51,210 bases of DNA from contig JANQRS010000071.1 of the NCBI GenBank assembly GCA_028284445.1, positions 1 through 51,210 of the forward strand. Direction: 5' to 3'. Position 1 is the stretch's first letter, and each line of letters starts with the position of its first letter. Shown here one piece after another: positions 7,635 to 17,086 of this stretch. This DNA is from Calditrichia bacterium. Its GTDB lineage: Bacteria; Calditrichota; Calditrichia; RBG-13-44-9; J075. The notes below the pieces were generated by a model, which was not told the origin of the DNA, did not search any database, and saw only the letters and a list, made by a program, of their open reading frames with translations. A program made the translations under genes and the position numbers.

Positions 7635-8855
7635 ATTCTTCCTTCGCCCCGGGATTACACGCCACATGCCCAATATCAGCAGCCCGCTCAGCAGATGAAA
7701 GGGCCATCGCCACCACCAGCCATATGGCTTCTCATGATAAAAGTCGGCTACCGGATCAAGGAAGGGACGAGCGGTTTTGCCCCATACCAGGAAAGCATCG
7801 CCTATCGGCAGTTGGCCGAGGCTGTAATATTTTTGTTCATTCCAGGAGAGTGGCATCCCTAACATCTCAGTCATTTGGGAAAGAGGCCGCCAGAGATCGA
7901 TATCATTATTGGCTCTTGCAGCAGCCAGGGCAACAACCGTTGCCGATGCACCAACGCCAAAGAAGACAGGGCCGGAATCTACATCGCCGCTGCCTGTCAG
8001 GCCGTGCGGATATTCGCGAATCGCCGGTAAACCGAAGAAGTGCGTCACAAATTGCTTGCGAAATCGGACGTATAACTCCTTCGAAAATTGGGGATCTATG
8101 TCGGCCATGATCCGGCAAATCAGGACAGTAGAAGAACCGCGCGCACCTTCCCAGGCTGGTTGAGTACTGTGCGGCACAAGGTCGGTGCTGGTATCCAGAT
8201 TCGTCCTTACGAATTCGATCCAGTTGGCTATCAAAGTATCGTTTCCGGCATCAAAGAGCATCTCGTTTAGGCGTACCGCAGCCATCCCCACGGCATTATC
8301 CGCCGGCCAGGACCAGCCCTGATAGCTGGGTAGCCAAAGATTATTAGCTTTTCGATATGCCTCGGCCATGATCCGGCAGTCCTGGCGGAATCGCTTGATC
8401 ACCAATGAATCGCGCTCGGCTGGCGCCTGGGATGCCAGTAATGAACCACGGAGCCAATTGGTCCAGCCCAGGTAGAAGATACCGCCCGGCAAGTCATGAA
8501 AGTTTGGAAAGATCGCACGCGCTTTTGGCGTATCAATTTGCTCCAGGGCCCAGAAGGCCTCAGCCGTAGCGCGCTGCTGTAGTGCAGCGTCCATTTGCGG
8601 ATAGCGAGCAACCTGTGTCCAGGATAATCCATATAGGGCGTTTGTGAATACAAATCCTTCAGGGAAGAGTGCCTGCATGTCGTCCGCAGCGCCATTGCGC
8701 AGGGCATCGCCGAGAAAATTGAGTTGCTGAATCGTTTCAGAATGCAACTCGTCTGCGAATGCCGGGACGTCCACATCTTTATACAGGCGTACATTAAGAA
8801 CCAGAAGAATAATGGCCACAAGTAGCAGGATGAATTTGCGGATAGGGTGGGACAT
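7629..8855 (-). CDS. Membrane-anchored protein of unknown function, alpha-toroid-like
   Basis: A 408-residue protein. Hydrophobic segments at about 7-24 and 380-399, the latter followed by a basic GRRKNR tail, suggest one transmembrane helix at each end with the body outside the cytosol. The body is helix-rich with many aromatic residues (WPADNAVGMAAVRLNE, GDVDSGPVFFGVGASATV), a look I associate with (alpha/alpha)-barrel or toroid proteins; I cannot assign a family with confidence. No catalytic motif stands out. The start (MSHPIRK) lacks an obvious ribosome-binding site. The last codon and stop come from the 8-nt repeat at 7579-7634. The gene shares its orientation with the ATPase upstream but is separated from it by a palindromic repeat. 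Confidence 0.8.
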   Translation of the reverse strand: MSHPIRKFILLLVAIILLVLNVRLYKDVDVPAFADELHSETIQQLNFLGDALRNGAADDMQALFPEGFVFTNALYGLSWTQVARYPQMDAALQQRATAEAFWALEQIDTPKARAIFPNFHDLPGGIFYLGWTNWLRGSLLASQAPAERDSLVIKRFRQDCRIMAEAYRKANNLWLPSYQGWSWPADNAVGMAAVRLNEMLFDAGNDTLIANWIEFVRTNLDTSTDLVPHSTQPAWEGARGSSTVLICRIMADIDPQFSKELYVRFRKQFVTHFFGLPAIREYPHGLTGSGDVDSGPVFFGVGASATVVALAAARANNDIDLWRPLSQMTEMLGMPLSWNEQKYYSLGQLPIGDAFLVWGKTARPFLDPVADFYHEKPYGWWWRWPFHLLSGLLILGMWRVIPGRRKNR

Positions 8856-8921
8856 ATTGGTTCACTGGTGATCGAATTAACATACGACCATTTAATCAAT
8901 CAAGCATTTAGCCGATTCTCC

Positions 8922-8958
8922 GCACATCTCCCTTCGAAAGAAGACACAGGGGGATGTG
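8922..8958. repeat. Palindromic element with CCTTCGAA core, copy 2 (degenerate)
   Basis: Arms CACATCTCCC and GGGGGATGTG around CCTTCGAAAG; a decayed relative of 5726-5770. It overlaps nothing coding and lies just past the 3' end of the ATPase gene. Confidence 0.65.
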
Positions 8959-8967
8959 AAGTGACAG

Positions 8968-11900
8968 TTACTCCTTGCGCTTCTTTGTTGCCGGCTTCCG
9001 CCGCGGCCTGGCTGGCGTTTTCTTCGCCGGTTTTGCCGCTGGCGGCTGCGGCGACTCGGCCTTCTCCGGAGCTGCTTTTTTGCTCGCAGTGGTCTTCTTC
9101 GCCGCTGATCGCTTGCTCTGCTTTAATACCAGCGTGCGAGACTCGCGCATGGTCGACTCAATGGTTTCGCGAATGCCGTCCAGACCTTCATTGAAAGCCA
9201 TAAATTGCGCAAGGAATTGCCCCATTCGGTCGCCGGAAGCAACACCGCCAAGTGAGAGGTTTTTGCGAAACGTCTTTTTAATCTCTTCCCAACGCTCAGT
9301 TTCTTCTTCCGCAATTCGGCCACTCAACTCCTTAAATTTCAATAGATTGGCTTCCGCATCACTGGTGAGGATCTGCGCTTCCTGCTCATAATGTGAGAGC
9401 AGCAGGGTTTCTAATTCTTCATCGTTCATGATGGGCAAAATCTTCTCGGCAATCTTATTCATATTGCGATATGAGCCCTGCAGTTTGAAAGCCGGTTCAG
9501 TGCGATACTCATCAGCTTGAGCAGCAGATTCAATATATTGCTGATTAACAGATAGGATCACGTCACGAACCCGAATCAACTTTTTCAGTACCGAAACAAT
9601 CTCGTTTAACTCTTCCACAGAATAGTTGTGCTCAAAGCTGGCACCATCCTGATCGCCATACTGCGCCAAACGGATCATTTCGTAAATATCCTTCTGGCTG
9701 CGACTCACCAATTTGCCAAGCACAGCATTGGAAGTCAGGCAGTTCTCAAGGTAGCTCAATTCAAATACATCGCGATTGTCGCCGAGGATATCGCCGAGGT
9801 TGTAGGTATCCGCGCGATTCGACAACATATCCGGGATCTGGAACTTTTCACCACTCTCGGTGTACGGGTTACCAGCCATAACAACGCAGACCTTGCGACC
9901 GCGCAGGTCGTAGGTTTTGCTCTTGCCTTTATAAACACCTTCAATCCGCCGCTGCGCATCACACAAGGGAATAAACTTCTGTAATAGTTCCGGATTACAA
10001 TGCTGGATGTCATCCAAATAGATCATTACGTTATCCCCCATTTCCAGCGCCAGGTTGAGCTTTTCAATTTCCTCGCGCGCGCTAGCGTTCGGGGCTTCCT
10101 GTGGATCTAAAGAAGTAACGTGATGGCCAATAGCGGGGCCGTTGACTTTTACGAAAATAATGCCCAGGCGATTTGCCACATATTCCATCAAGGTGGTCTT
10201 ACCATAGCCGGGCGGCGAGATGAGCAGCAACAAACCCATGCGGTCGGTACGGGTTTGATCGCCTGCAGTGCCAAGCTGCTTGGCAAGGTTATCACCGATC
10301 AAGGGCAGGTAAACCTTGTCCAGCAGCTGATTACGAACAAAGGATGTGAGCACTCGTGGCTTGAAAGCATCAAGACGCAGCTCTGCGCGAAAATCTTCCG
10401 TTAGCTGATGCTTCAACTCCGTGAAGCGCTGAAACATGGGCGCTGTTTCTGCCATATAGTGGCGCATTTTTTCCACGAAAGCATGATAGCGAAACTCGTA
10501 GCTACCGGAAGCGGTTGTCCGATGTTCGCTAAGCATTCCCTCAACAGATTGATTGACATCAGCACTTTTGATACCGCGCTTATCAACCTTTCCGCGGAAG
10601 AGCGCCACGGCAGCTTCATCCAAATAGGATCGACGATCAGCCTGCCCATTGCTATTGACAAAGGCGCTAACCCAGTTGCGAATCAGGTGGAACCTACCCA
10701 GCGGATCCTTGCCTAGCTTGCGAACCGAATCCTCAAAGCGCTGCACGCCTTTTTTCTTCTTGAGGAAATCATGGAAGGCGGTATATAAATCGGTGGCAAT
10801 TTTGCTGGTTATCCACGGGCCATCATTGATGAGCTGATAAAACAAATACTCAGCAGCTTGCCCGGCGATATCGACAGGGAACAACTTCGTCGCGTCCAGA
10901 AAGGTGATGATTTCCGTCTCCAATTGGGCCACATAGCGCTTCCATTCGCGGCTTGCCGGAAACAGTTCAATAATCGCCCCCATACCGTCGATGTTTGCCA
11001 GCAGATTTTCCTTGCTGGCTGCATCCGCAAAGGCTTCCCAATAGAGGGTGGCGCAGGCGCGAATGGAAGGACCAAAGCGCAAAAGCCCGGCCGACTGATG
11101 GACGTTGATCAACAAACGCAATAGCTTGGCCGCATCACTATCATGCACACCTTTCGTATACCCTTCCTGGAATCGTGGGGCCATGAATGTGCGCACCCGT
11201 TCCGCCATTTCCGCTTCAGAAAGCTTTTGCAGCTCAGCCGGCAGCTGTAGCTCGCCGCCTAGCGAAGCCTGCAGCATTTGGAAGGCAAGAAATTCGCTTC
11301 GGGCAACATCATTGTTCTCAGAAACGATTTCCTGCTGCCAAACTGACTGGGTGGTGTTAAACTCTGCGTCATCAATGGCCTCGAAAAAATTTGTGCCGGT
11401 CAAATGAAAGACCATTTCGTCTTCCCGCGGCAGAACCGTCAAATCAAGAGGCTGGACATTTACGGAAAATTGATGCTTGCCAAACTTGATGATATTTTGG
11501 CCATCAACGAACAAGTCCTGACGATCCTTAAGCTGGCGAACAGCATCTTCCTGGGCGGTTTTCAGACGAGTCTGCACATCGTCGGCCTTCACGTTGTCAT
11601 CGAGAGCTACCAGCTCTTGAATGATATCACGGACCTTGTCGATCATCAGATCGGAGGCGAAATAGCCGTTGATTTCGGAAACCGTTTCCAGGGTGCCCGC
11701 GCGGCGTTCGATACCTTTGAGAATCCGCTCAGCGGCCTCGACAAGTGAACTGGCCCGGCGATTACGGCTCTCAATCAGATTGAGCCGGCGCGCTTCGAAG
11801 GCACTATAGATTTCTTCGCGCTTCTCACTCAGCTGCACCGTAAAGTCGTCGAAATCGATAAACTTGCTTTCCAATTCCTCCAGCTGTACCATCAGCCGGG

Positions 11901-14052
11901 TCAGATACTCGTCGCATTTTTCCGGTGTATCGCAGAGCTCGAGGAAGTTAATGACGCCTTGACCAAGCAGTTTGATTTGCGAATTAAATTCCGCAATCGC
12001 TTCGCTGCCACGCAGGTCCTTCTGGCGCTTTTTCAGCAGAGCGCGGGTCTGATTCAAGCGAGTGTAGATGTCAGAAATGCTATCGACAATCTGGGTGGTC
12101 TGGGTCGGATCGTCAATTTTGAGATTGGTAACAATCTCGATCAATAGCTCAAGATCGCTGCCGGTTTGGGAGATCTTTTCTCCAAGTTCTTTGGCTTCGC
12201 TGCCTTTCTTAACGCTATCAATGGCCTTATGCTGCTCGTCGACTTTTTCTTCGTAAATCTGCAGCGATTCCGGCTTCAAGAGAAATTCAACGCAGGCAGC
12301 CGAAACCACCTCATTGCTTTCCTGGATGCCGGTTTCCAACTCTTCAACCCGAGCAAGATCGATATAGCGCAAATCTTTCAGGGAAATTATTTCACCCCGG
12401 GCTGTGCGTAACTCGCTCAACAACGCAACGTATTCATCGACGCGATCGAAACGGCCCCGCTTCGCCTGGCTCAGCAGCTTATCAGCCTTTTTCTCCGCTG
12501 CTGCCAACGCCGCAGCTGTATTTTTTCGCAGCTGCAGGACCTTATCAAATTCATCCAATGCAGAATTCGCCGCCGCATGTATTGCTTCCAGTGGGACCTT
12601 CATTTGAAAGGTAGATTCATCCCCAAGCCAAAAATAAGAGTCGATCACATCCCGGCTTTTTCGCACAAGATCATGATAGAGATTGGCGTAGCTATCCTCG
12701 CGCTGAATCAGGTTAAAAATCTCCTGGCACTCAGCCATACCACGCACGATGTCCTTGTTGCCAATCTTATACAGGTAGGTGTCCTTGTGAACGGATGGCG
12801 CAAAATCGCTTTCCACATATGGCGTTTGCCAGATTTGCACCACATGGTGTTTACCGGGATCCTCCTCAGCGCGACAATAGACCAACTCGCCGCTGTCAAA
12901 AAAGGCAAAGCCGTTGCAAATGACGGGTATATCCACCTGCTGCGAAATCAGGTTGTAGGAAAGCAAGACATAGCTACCAAGCTCGCGATTGTGAAAAACA
13001 TACAAATAGTCTTCGCCATTTGGAGAGATGATCTGCTTTTCAAAGATCATGTTCTGCAAATTATGATCGAAGGTTTTGTATTCGCCTGACTGCAAATAGT
13101 AGCCGTTTGGAAAGATCAGTCCATGCGAGTCGGGAAGCAAAATACAGGCATCTTCAATGGCATCGATGCGCCGCGCCTTCTGCACCTTTTCGTTATAAAT
13201 GATGTAGCGAAAGGTTTCTTCCTGGTATGGCTTGATTTTCAGGATGATGATACTGCCGACAGTGCCGTAAAAGATTTCAGCATCATCAAGCGATTGTTCC
13301 TTCTCGGAAACATCTTCAGCATAGATGCCTTCGCCGGAATCGGTATTGTCTTCAATTTTGATGGTCAGGTCGCCGCCGACAGTCTCGACGAAGATGCGAT
13401 CTTCGATGGAAATATGCGGATGCTCACCGGATCGATGAAAATCGCGATTGGTTCGCTGCCAGGCAAATTCATGCTGATCCGGAAAGCGAAACTCATGCTC
13501 GCTACGGTTGTCGATATAGCGCAGTTTGCCATCATCTATCAGCCATTTAAACACCTTGATGTCAGCCGTACGCTTCCCTACCTGGAATACCATAAAAAGG
13601 TGCGGTCCAAGAACAGAGAACTTTACAAAACGCGATTGCTTGTAATATTTATAGAGATTGTCGAAATCGATCTCAAACTGCTCATCCCGGATCATGTCGA
13701 GTGGTTCCGATTGGAATTGATGATTCTCGTAGCGATAAATTGCAAATACATCAGCCAGGGCAGTCGTGGTTTTCAAACCGATATGAACATTGTAACCAAA
13801 AATAAAGTGCGAATTAATCGGCACCATATCACGAGGGATACAATTGTTATCAGTAGTGATACGCTCGGTGCCAAGGAGCTTGGCGTCGATGGAACCAAAG
13901 ACTTCCTTACGGGCGCCATTGAGCTTCTCCATGCGCTCGTGCAGGTCTTTTCCGTGCGCGGCCAAACGCCCGCGGATTATCTCATAGGTCCCGCCATCCA
14001 GCACCGGCTGCTCAGCGGTTTGTTTTTCATCTATTTGTGGCTTTTCAGCCAT
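8968..14052 (-). CDS. Giant AAA ATPase, DUF3686 'DNA repair ATPase' family
   Basis: A 1694-residue ATPase with the layout of the actinobacterial and other proteins annotated 'DNA repair ATPase' (DUF3686). The conserved N-terminal stretch includes GTERITTDNNCIPRDM and GYNVHIGLK, then a probable beta-propeller-like region (to about 480, with HPHISIEDRIFVETVGG), long coiled coils (500-850), and a C-terminal AAA module: Walker A SPPGYGKTT (about 1277-1286), Walker B MIYLDDIQ (about 1340), and the sensor region VVMAGNPYTESG followed by MLSNRAD (about 1384-1410). The last 50 residues are a Lys/Ala/Pro-rich tail like histone H1. AAAGGA precedes the ATG. The next genes upstream in the same direction encode flotillin and an NfeD-like protein, so it likely works at membranes with them. 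A role in DNA repair is a family label only. Confidence 0.9.
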   Translation of the reverse strand: MAEKPQIDEKQTAEQPVLDGGTYEIIRGRLAAHGKDLHERMEKLNGARKEVFGSIDAKLLGTERITTDNNCIPRDMVPINSHFIFGYNVHIGLKTTTALADVFAIYRYENHQFQSEPLDMIRDEQFEIDFDNLYKYYKQSRFVKFSVLGPHLFMVFQVGKRTADIKVFKWLIDDGKLRYIDNRSEHEFRFPDQHEFAWQRTNRDFHRSGEHPHISIEDRIFVETVGGDLTIKIEDNTDSGEGIYAEDVSEKEQSLDDAEIFYGTVGSIIILKIKPYQEETFRYIIYNEKVQKARRIDAIEDACILLPDSHGLIFPNGYYLQSGEYKTFDHNLQNMIFEKQIISPNGEDYLYVFHNRELGSYVLLSYNLISQQVDIPVICNGFAFFDSGELVYCRAEEDPGKHHVVQIWQTPYVESDFAPSVHKDTYLYKIGNKDIVRGMAECQEIFNLIQREDSYANLYHDLVRKSRDVIDSYFWLGDESTFQMKVPLEAIHAAANSALDEFDKVLQLRKNTAAALAAAEKKADKLLSQAKRGRFDRVDEYVALLSELRTARGEIISLKDLRYIDLARVEELETGIQESNEVVSAACVEFLLKPESLQIYEEKVDEQHKAIDSVKKGSEAKELGEKISQTGSDLELLIEIVTNLKIDDPTQTTQIVDSISDIYTRLNQTRALLKKRQKDLRGSEAIAEFNSQIKLLGQGVINFLELCDTPEKCDEYLTRLMVQLEELESKFIDFDDFTVQLSEKREEIYSAFEARRLNLIESRNRRASSLVEAAERILKGIERRAGTLETVSEINGYFASDLMIDKVRDIIQELVALDDNVKADDVQTRLKTAQEDAVRQLKDRQDLFVDGQNIIKFGKHQFSVNVQPLDLTVLPREDEMVFHLTGTNFFEAIDDAEFNTTQSVWQQEIVSENNDVARSEFLAFQMLQASLGGELQLPAELQKLSEAEMAERVRTFMAPRFQEGYTKGVHDSDAAKLLRLLINVHQSAGLLRFGPSIRACATLYWEAFADAASKENLLANIDGMGAIIELFPASREWKRYVAQLETEIITFLDATKLFPVDIAGQAAEYLFYQLINDGPWITSKIATDLYTAFHDFLKKKKGVQRFEDSVRKLGKDPLGRFHLIRNWVSAFVNSNGQADRRSYLDEAAVALFRGKVDKRGIKSADVNQSVEGMLSEHRTTASGSYEFRYHAFVEKMRHYMAETAPMFQRFTELKHQLTEDFRAELRLDAFKPRVLTSFVRNQLLDKVYLPLIGDNLAKQLGTAGDQTRTDRMGLLLLISPPGYGKTTLMEYVANRLGIIFVKVNGPAIGHHVTSLDPQEAPNASAREEIEKLNLALEMGDNVMIYLDDIQHCNPELLQKFIPLCDAQRRIEGVYKGKSKTYDLRGRKVCVVMAGNPYTESGEKFQIPDMLSNRADTYNLGDILGDNRDVFELSYLENCLTSNAVLGKLVSRSQKDIYEMIRLAQYGDQDGASFEHNYSVEELNEIVSVLKKLIRVRDVILSVNQQYIESAAQADEYRTEPAFKLQGSYRNMNKIAEKILPIMNDEELETLLLSHYEQEAQILTSDAEANLLKFKELSGRIAEEETERWEEIKKTFRKNLSLGGVASGDRMGQFLAQFMAFNEGLDGIRETIESTMRESRTLVLKQSKRSAAKKTTASKKAAPEKAESPQPPAAKPAKKTPARPRRKPATKKRKE

Positions 14053-14075
14053 GGTAGTCCTTTCATCATCGTATC

Positions 14076-14120
14076 ACCCACCCCTAAATCCCCTTCCGAG
14101 AGGGGACTTAAGGGTGGGTA
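14076..14120. repeat. Palindromic repeat, 'CCCACCCCTAAATCCCC' type
   Basis: Imperfect inverted repeat with arms CACCCACCCCTAAATCCCCT and AGGGGACTTAAGGGTGGGT. It occupies the space just upstream of the ATPase gene, between it and the flotillin gene. Confidence 0.8.
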
Positions 14121-14142
14121 AAACATAGCTTCTTTGTCCGGT

Positions 14143-14190
14143 CCGATCCCCCCTCTATCTCCCCCCCGGGGGAGATAGAGGGGGGATCGG
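14143..14190. repeat. 23-bp perfect inverted repeat downstream of flotillin
   Basis: Arms 14143-14165 and 14168-14190 are perfectly complementary and separated by 2 nt. The core ATCCCCCCTCTATCTCCCCC is shared with the palindrome at 17087-17132, so the nfeD-flotillin pair is bracketed by two copies. There is no T-run, so a terminator role is uncertain. Confidence 0.92.
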
Positions 14191-14214
14191 AACTATCCAA
14201 CTCTATATCAATAT

Positions 14215-16281
14215 CTACTTCAAAATACTCGCTGACTTCCCACCCAATCCGCTAGCGCGAACAAACTCGCTCATTTGTCCGATGATGCCGCGAGTGTCAT
14301 CGTCATCCGCCATGGTCATCATTTTAGCCAGCAAGGCAGAGATCGTCAGGTTCTTCAGGTCGGAAGAGCTCATACCGAACTTCTTGACAAAGCCTTTCAA
14401 GGCCTCTGTAAAGTCTTCAGCGCTGCCGCCGAAAAAGGTATTTTTGATGTCGCCAAGCACTTTACTATTGCCAACGGTGCGATCGATGGCCTTGCCATTG
14501 GTGATCGAGTCAACAATGCGATCGAAGAACATATCGTCTCCACCGACGATATCGATGTTGGCAGATTTGAGACCTTCCTGGATGACTTCGGCCTGGGCCT
14601 GGGCGATATCCTTGGAGATATTGATGCGCGCCAATTCGATTTCTTTTTCCATTTCCAGCTTGAGCTTGAACTCTTCGTGCTCTTTGCCCACGCCGTCGAG
14701 CTTCTTCATGGCAGCGGCCTTTTCTTCCAGGCCTTGCGCTTCCGCAGCAAACTTTTTCGACATCACTGCAGCTTCAGCAGTGCCGTCTTTCTCGCGAGCA
14801 ACCGCTTTTGCCTCGATACCGGCAGCTTCCGCTTCCGCCTTCTTACGCAAGACATTGGCTTCGGCAGTACCTTCTTTTTCTACAGCAGCCGCGCGTGCTT
14901 CCATGACGTTCACTTCGGACATACCGATGGTCGCTTCTTCAGCGGCTTTCGCTTCTGCAAGGATTTTGCGAGCTTCGCTCTTCTTCTCAGCCGCCGAGCG
15001 ATCAGCATCGGCTTCAATCAGCACCTGTTCAGCCTGTAGCTTGGCAGACTCCATAGAAGCTTCTGCAGCCGTAATTTCCTTGATCTTCGCTTCCTGGGCT
15101 TCTTTTTCTGCGGCAGTTACCGCTACCTGCTTCAAACGATCCGCTTCAGCAATAGCCCGGGTATCTTTGATCTTTTCTTCTTCTTCCACAACCGATTTTT
15201 CGACCGATACGCGCTCGCGAATCACTTCCTGGATGTTCTTGCGCTCTTCTTCCACGGCACGCTCTTTTTCAATTTGCGCCAGCGTCACCACCCGTTCACG
15301 CTCAGTCAACTCGAGCAGACGATCTTTTTCCACTCGCTCTGATTCAATGGCTTCGGTTCTTTCCTTACTCTTTAAAGCAACGATGACCTGACGCTGCTTA
15401 TTCTCTTCCGCTACCTGCAATTCTTCTTCGGTACGAATGCGGGCAGATTCAGATTTCAGGCGCTCTTCTTCTCCCACTTTCGCAGCTTCTGCTTCTTCGC
15501 GCGCCTTTATAGTGGCAATTTCACGCTTCTGCTTTTCTTCGGTTTCTGCCAGCTGGCGATTCAATTCCAGAATTGCTTCCTTCGCTTCCACGTCCTGCTG
15601 GGTAATCACCTTTTCTTCTTCACGGCGAATCTTATTGGCCAGCACTTTTTGCTCAGCAGTGATATCGGTAATCTTTTTGATACCTTGGGCATCAAGAATA
15701 TTTTCTGCGGATAAGAACGAGAGCGGTGTTTGCTCCAGGTAATCGATGGCGGCATCGTCAAGAACGTAGCCGTTAAGATCGGTTCCGATGGTTTGAAGAA
15801 TTTCATTCTTGAAACGTTCGCGGGAATTATAAAGATCTACAAAATCAAATTGCTTACCAACTGTCTTTAACGCTTCGGAGAATTTTGCATCGAAGAATTC
15901 GACCAGCGATTGCTGATCGGATGCCCGTTGACAGCCAAGCGATGAAGCTACCTTCAGCACGTCTTCAACGGTTTTATTCACTCGCACAAAAAACGCCACT
16001 TTAATATCAGCGCGAATATTGTCCTGACAAATCAGGCCGTCCTTTCCGGAACGTTCAATTTCAACCCGCTTGACGGATATGTCCATAATTTCCAACTGGT
16101 GAACAAATGGAAAAACAAGCATGCCGGAAAAACTCACCTTCGGTTTGCTACCGCCGTTTCGCACCAGGGCTTTCCCCTGTGAGACCTTTCGGTAAATTCT
16201 GGTTACCAGGATACCAACTCCCACAAAAATGACAAGGCCGGCTACCAATACAATTTTAATCATGTCCCACGCAAGATCCAT
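14215..16281 (-). CDS. Flotillin / YqiK-like SPFH protein
   Basis: A 688-residue membrane scaffold of the flotillin family. One N-terminal transmembrane helix (about 8-28), then the SPFH/band-7 domain (about 35-200, with VRNGGSKPKVSFSG and the NGYVLDDAAIDYLEQTPLSFL end typical of the family), then a very long Ala/Glu/Lys coiled coil (200-560) holding tandem copies of an 'EKEGTAEANVLRKKAEAEAAG'-type unit, and a small C-terminal globular region. Flotillins oligomerise at the inner membrane and organise lipid domains. The NfeD-like gene ends 1 nt before this ATG (TAG-A-ATG), so the two are translationally coupled, the usual NfeD-flotillin pairing. The giant ATPase follows after two palindromes. 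Confidence 0.93.
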   Translation of the reverse strand: MDLAWDMIKIVLVAGLVIFVGVGILVTRIYRKVSQGKALVRNGGSKPKVSFSGMLVFPFVHQLEIMDISVKRVEIERSGKDGLICQDNIRADIKVAFFVRVNKTVEDVLKVASSLGCQRASDQQSLVEFFDAKFSEALKTVGKQFDFVDLYNSRERFKNEILQTIGTDLNGYVLDDAAIDYLEQTPLSFLSAENILDAQGIKKITDITAEQKVLANKIRREEEKVITQQDVEAKEAILELNRQLAETEEKQKREIATIKAREEAEAAKVGEEERLKSESARIRTEEELQVAEENKQRQVIVALKSKERTEAIESERVEKDRLLELTERERVVTLAQIEKERAVEEERKNIQEVIRERVSVEKSVVEEEEKIKDTRAIAEADRLKQVAVTAAEKEAQEAKIKEITAAEASMESAKLQAEQVLIEADADRSAAEKKSEARKILAEAKAAEEATIGMSEVNVMEARAAAVEKEGTAEANVLRKKAEAEAAGIEAKAVAREKDGTAEAAVMSKKFAAEAQGLEEKAAAMKKLDGVGKEHEEFKLKLEMEKEIELARINISKDIAQAQAEVIQEGLKSANIDIVGGDDMFFDRIVDSITNGKAIDRTVGNSKVLGDIKNTFFGGSAEDFTEALKGFVKKFGMSSSDLKNLTISALLAKMMTMADDDDTRGIIGQMSEFVRASGLGGKSASILK

Positions 16282-16282
16282 T

Positions 16283-16951
16283 CTAGCTCTCCCATTCTTT
16301 GAATTCTTCGATAAAGTAAAAGTCTTTTTCTTTGTCTTTTTCTATTATTATTGCTTTTTGTCCTTTTTTCAGGGTTTCCCCTTTCCAGGTTTTTACGGTT
16401 ACCCGCGTCTCCAAATCTGCAGCAAGAATCTCGGCCTGACCAAAACGATCACCGCTGGCATCGGATAACAGTGTACAAATTTGCCCTATAACACTTTTCA
16501 TGCTTCCTTCATCTTTTGTCAGTGAACGAAAGAATTTCTTAAAAGGAGTGGTAATTATTTTCGTAACAACCGCGCCAAACAACAGATTTGGAATTAAGAG
16601 AAGGACTGCAATCAACCAGCCGCTGTTACCAAGAAAGTGGTTGACCAGAATTGAAACCGACCACAGCGACAAGGCCAGAAAGCTGACGATGATCATCATC
16701 GGAACGTCGCCGAGGTTGATAAAGCTAATGAGCGTATGGCCAATTCCGGGCACTTCCCCGACATCGGCATCCATATCAGCATCGACATCAACGTCCACAT
16801 CAATATCTACATCGGCATCCATATCAAAATCGAGGAATTCAAGATCCAGAACGCCGATAAACACCGATAGCCAATAAAAGCCCACCAGTACCATCAATAT
16901 GGTATATGGTAGATTTACCGCCAGCAATGCGGCACTCAAAATTTCTTGCAT
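16283..16951 (-). CDS. NfeD-like/YqiJ-like membrane protein with acidic repeat and OB-fold
   Basis: A protein of about 222 residues, partner of the flotillin downstream. It has an N-terminal hydrophobic helix, then a strikingly acidic alternating tract (DFDMDADVDIDVDVDVDADM, about residues 43-62), two further hydrophobic helices (about 75-130), and a C-terminal OB-fold-like NfeD domain (VIGQICTLLSD...GRFGQAEIL-like pattern, then VKTWKGETLKKGQKAIII). The known family role is anchoring or assisting flotillin assemblies. I chose ATG 16951 because GGGGG precedes it by 6 nt; a GTG at 16978 is possible but has no ribosome-binding site. The acidic run could bind divalent cations; that is inference. 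Confidence 0.86.
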   Translation of the reverse strand: MQEILSAALLAVNLPYTILMVLVGFYWLSVFIGVLDLEFLDFDMDADVDIDVDVDVDADMDADVGEVPGIGHTLISFINLGDVPMMIIVSFLALSLWSVSILVNHFLGNSGWLIAVLLLIPNLLFGAVVTKIITTPFKKFFRSLTKDEGSMKSVIGQICTLLSDASGDRFGQAEILAADLETRVTVKTWKGETLKKGQKAIIIEKDKEKDFYFIEEFKEWES

Positions 16952-17086
16952 GATAGCCCCCGATGTGAAGAGATTCACCCAATAATAATCACTAAGAATA
17001 TTACCGGTGAGAAAAGAAATTTTTGAAAAAATTTATTGAAATAAGGAACGTAAGCCGGAAGACAAGAAACTCCAGCAAATAAACAG

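Noticed and set aside
14282..15391. 369-codon serine-rich frame opposite flotillin
   Set aside because: It is the antisense of the Ala/Glu/Lys coiled coil; the composition follows from that and no motif is present.
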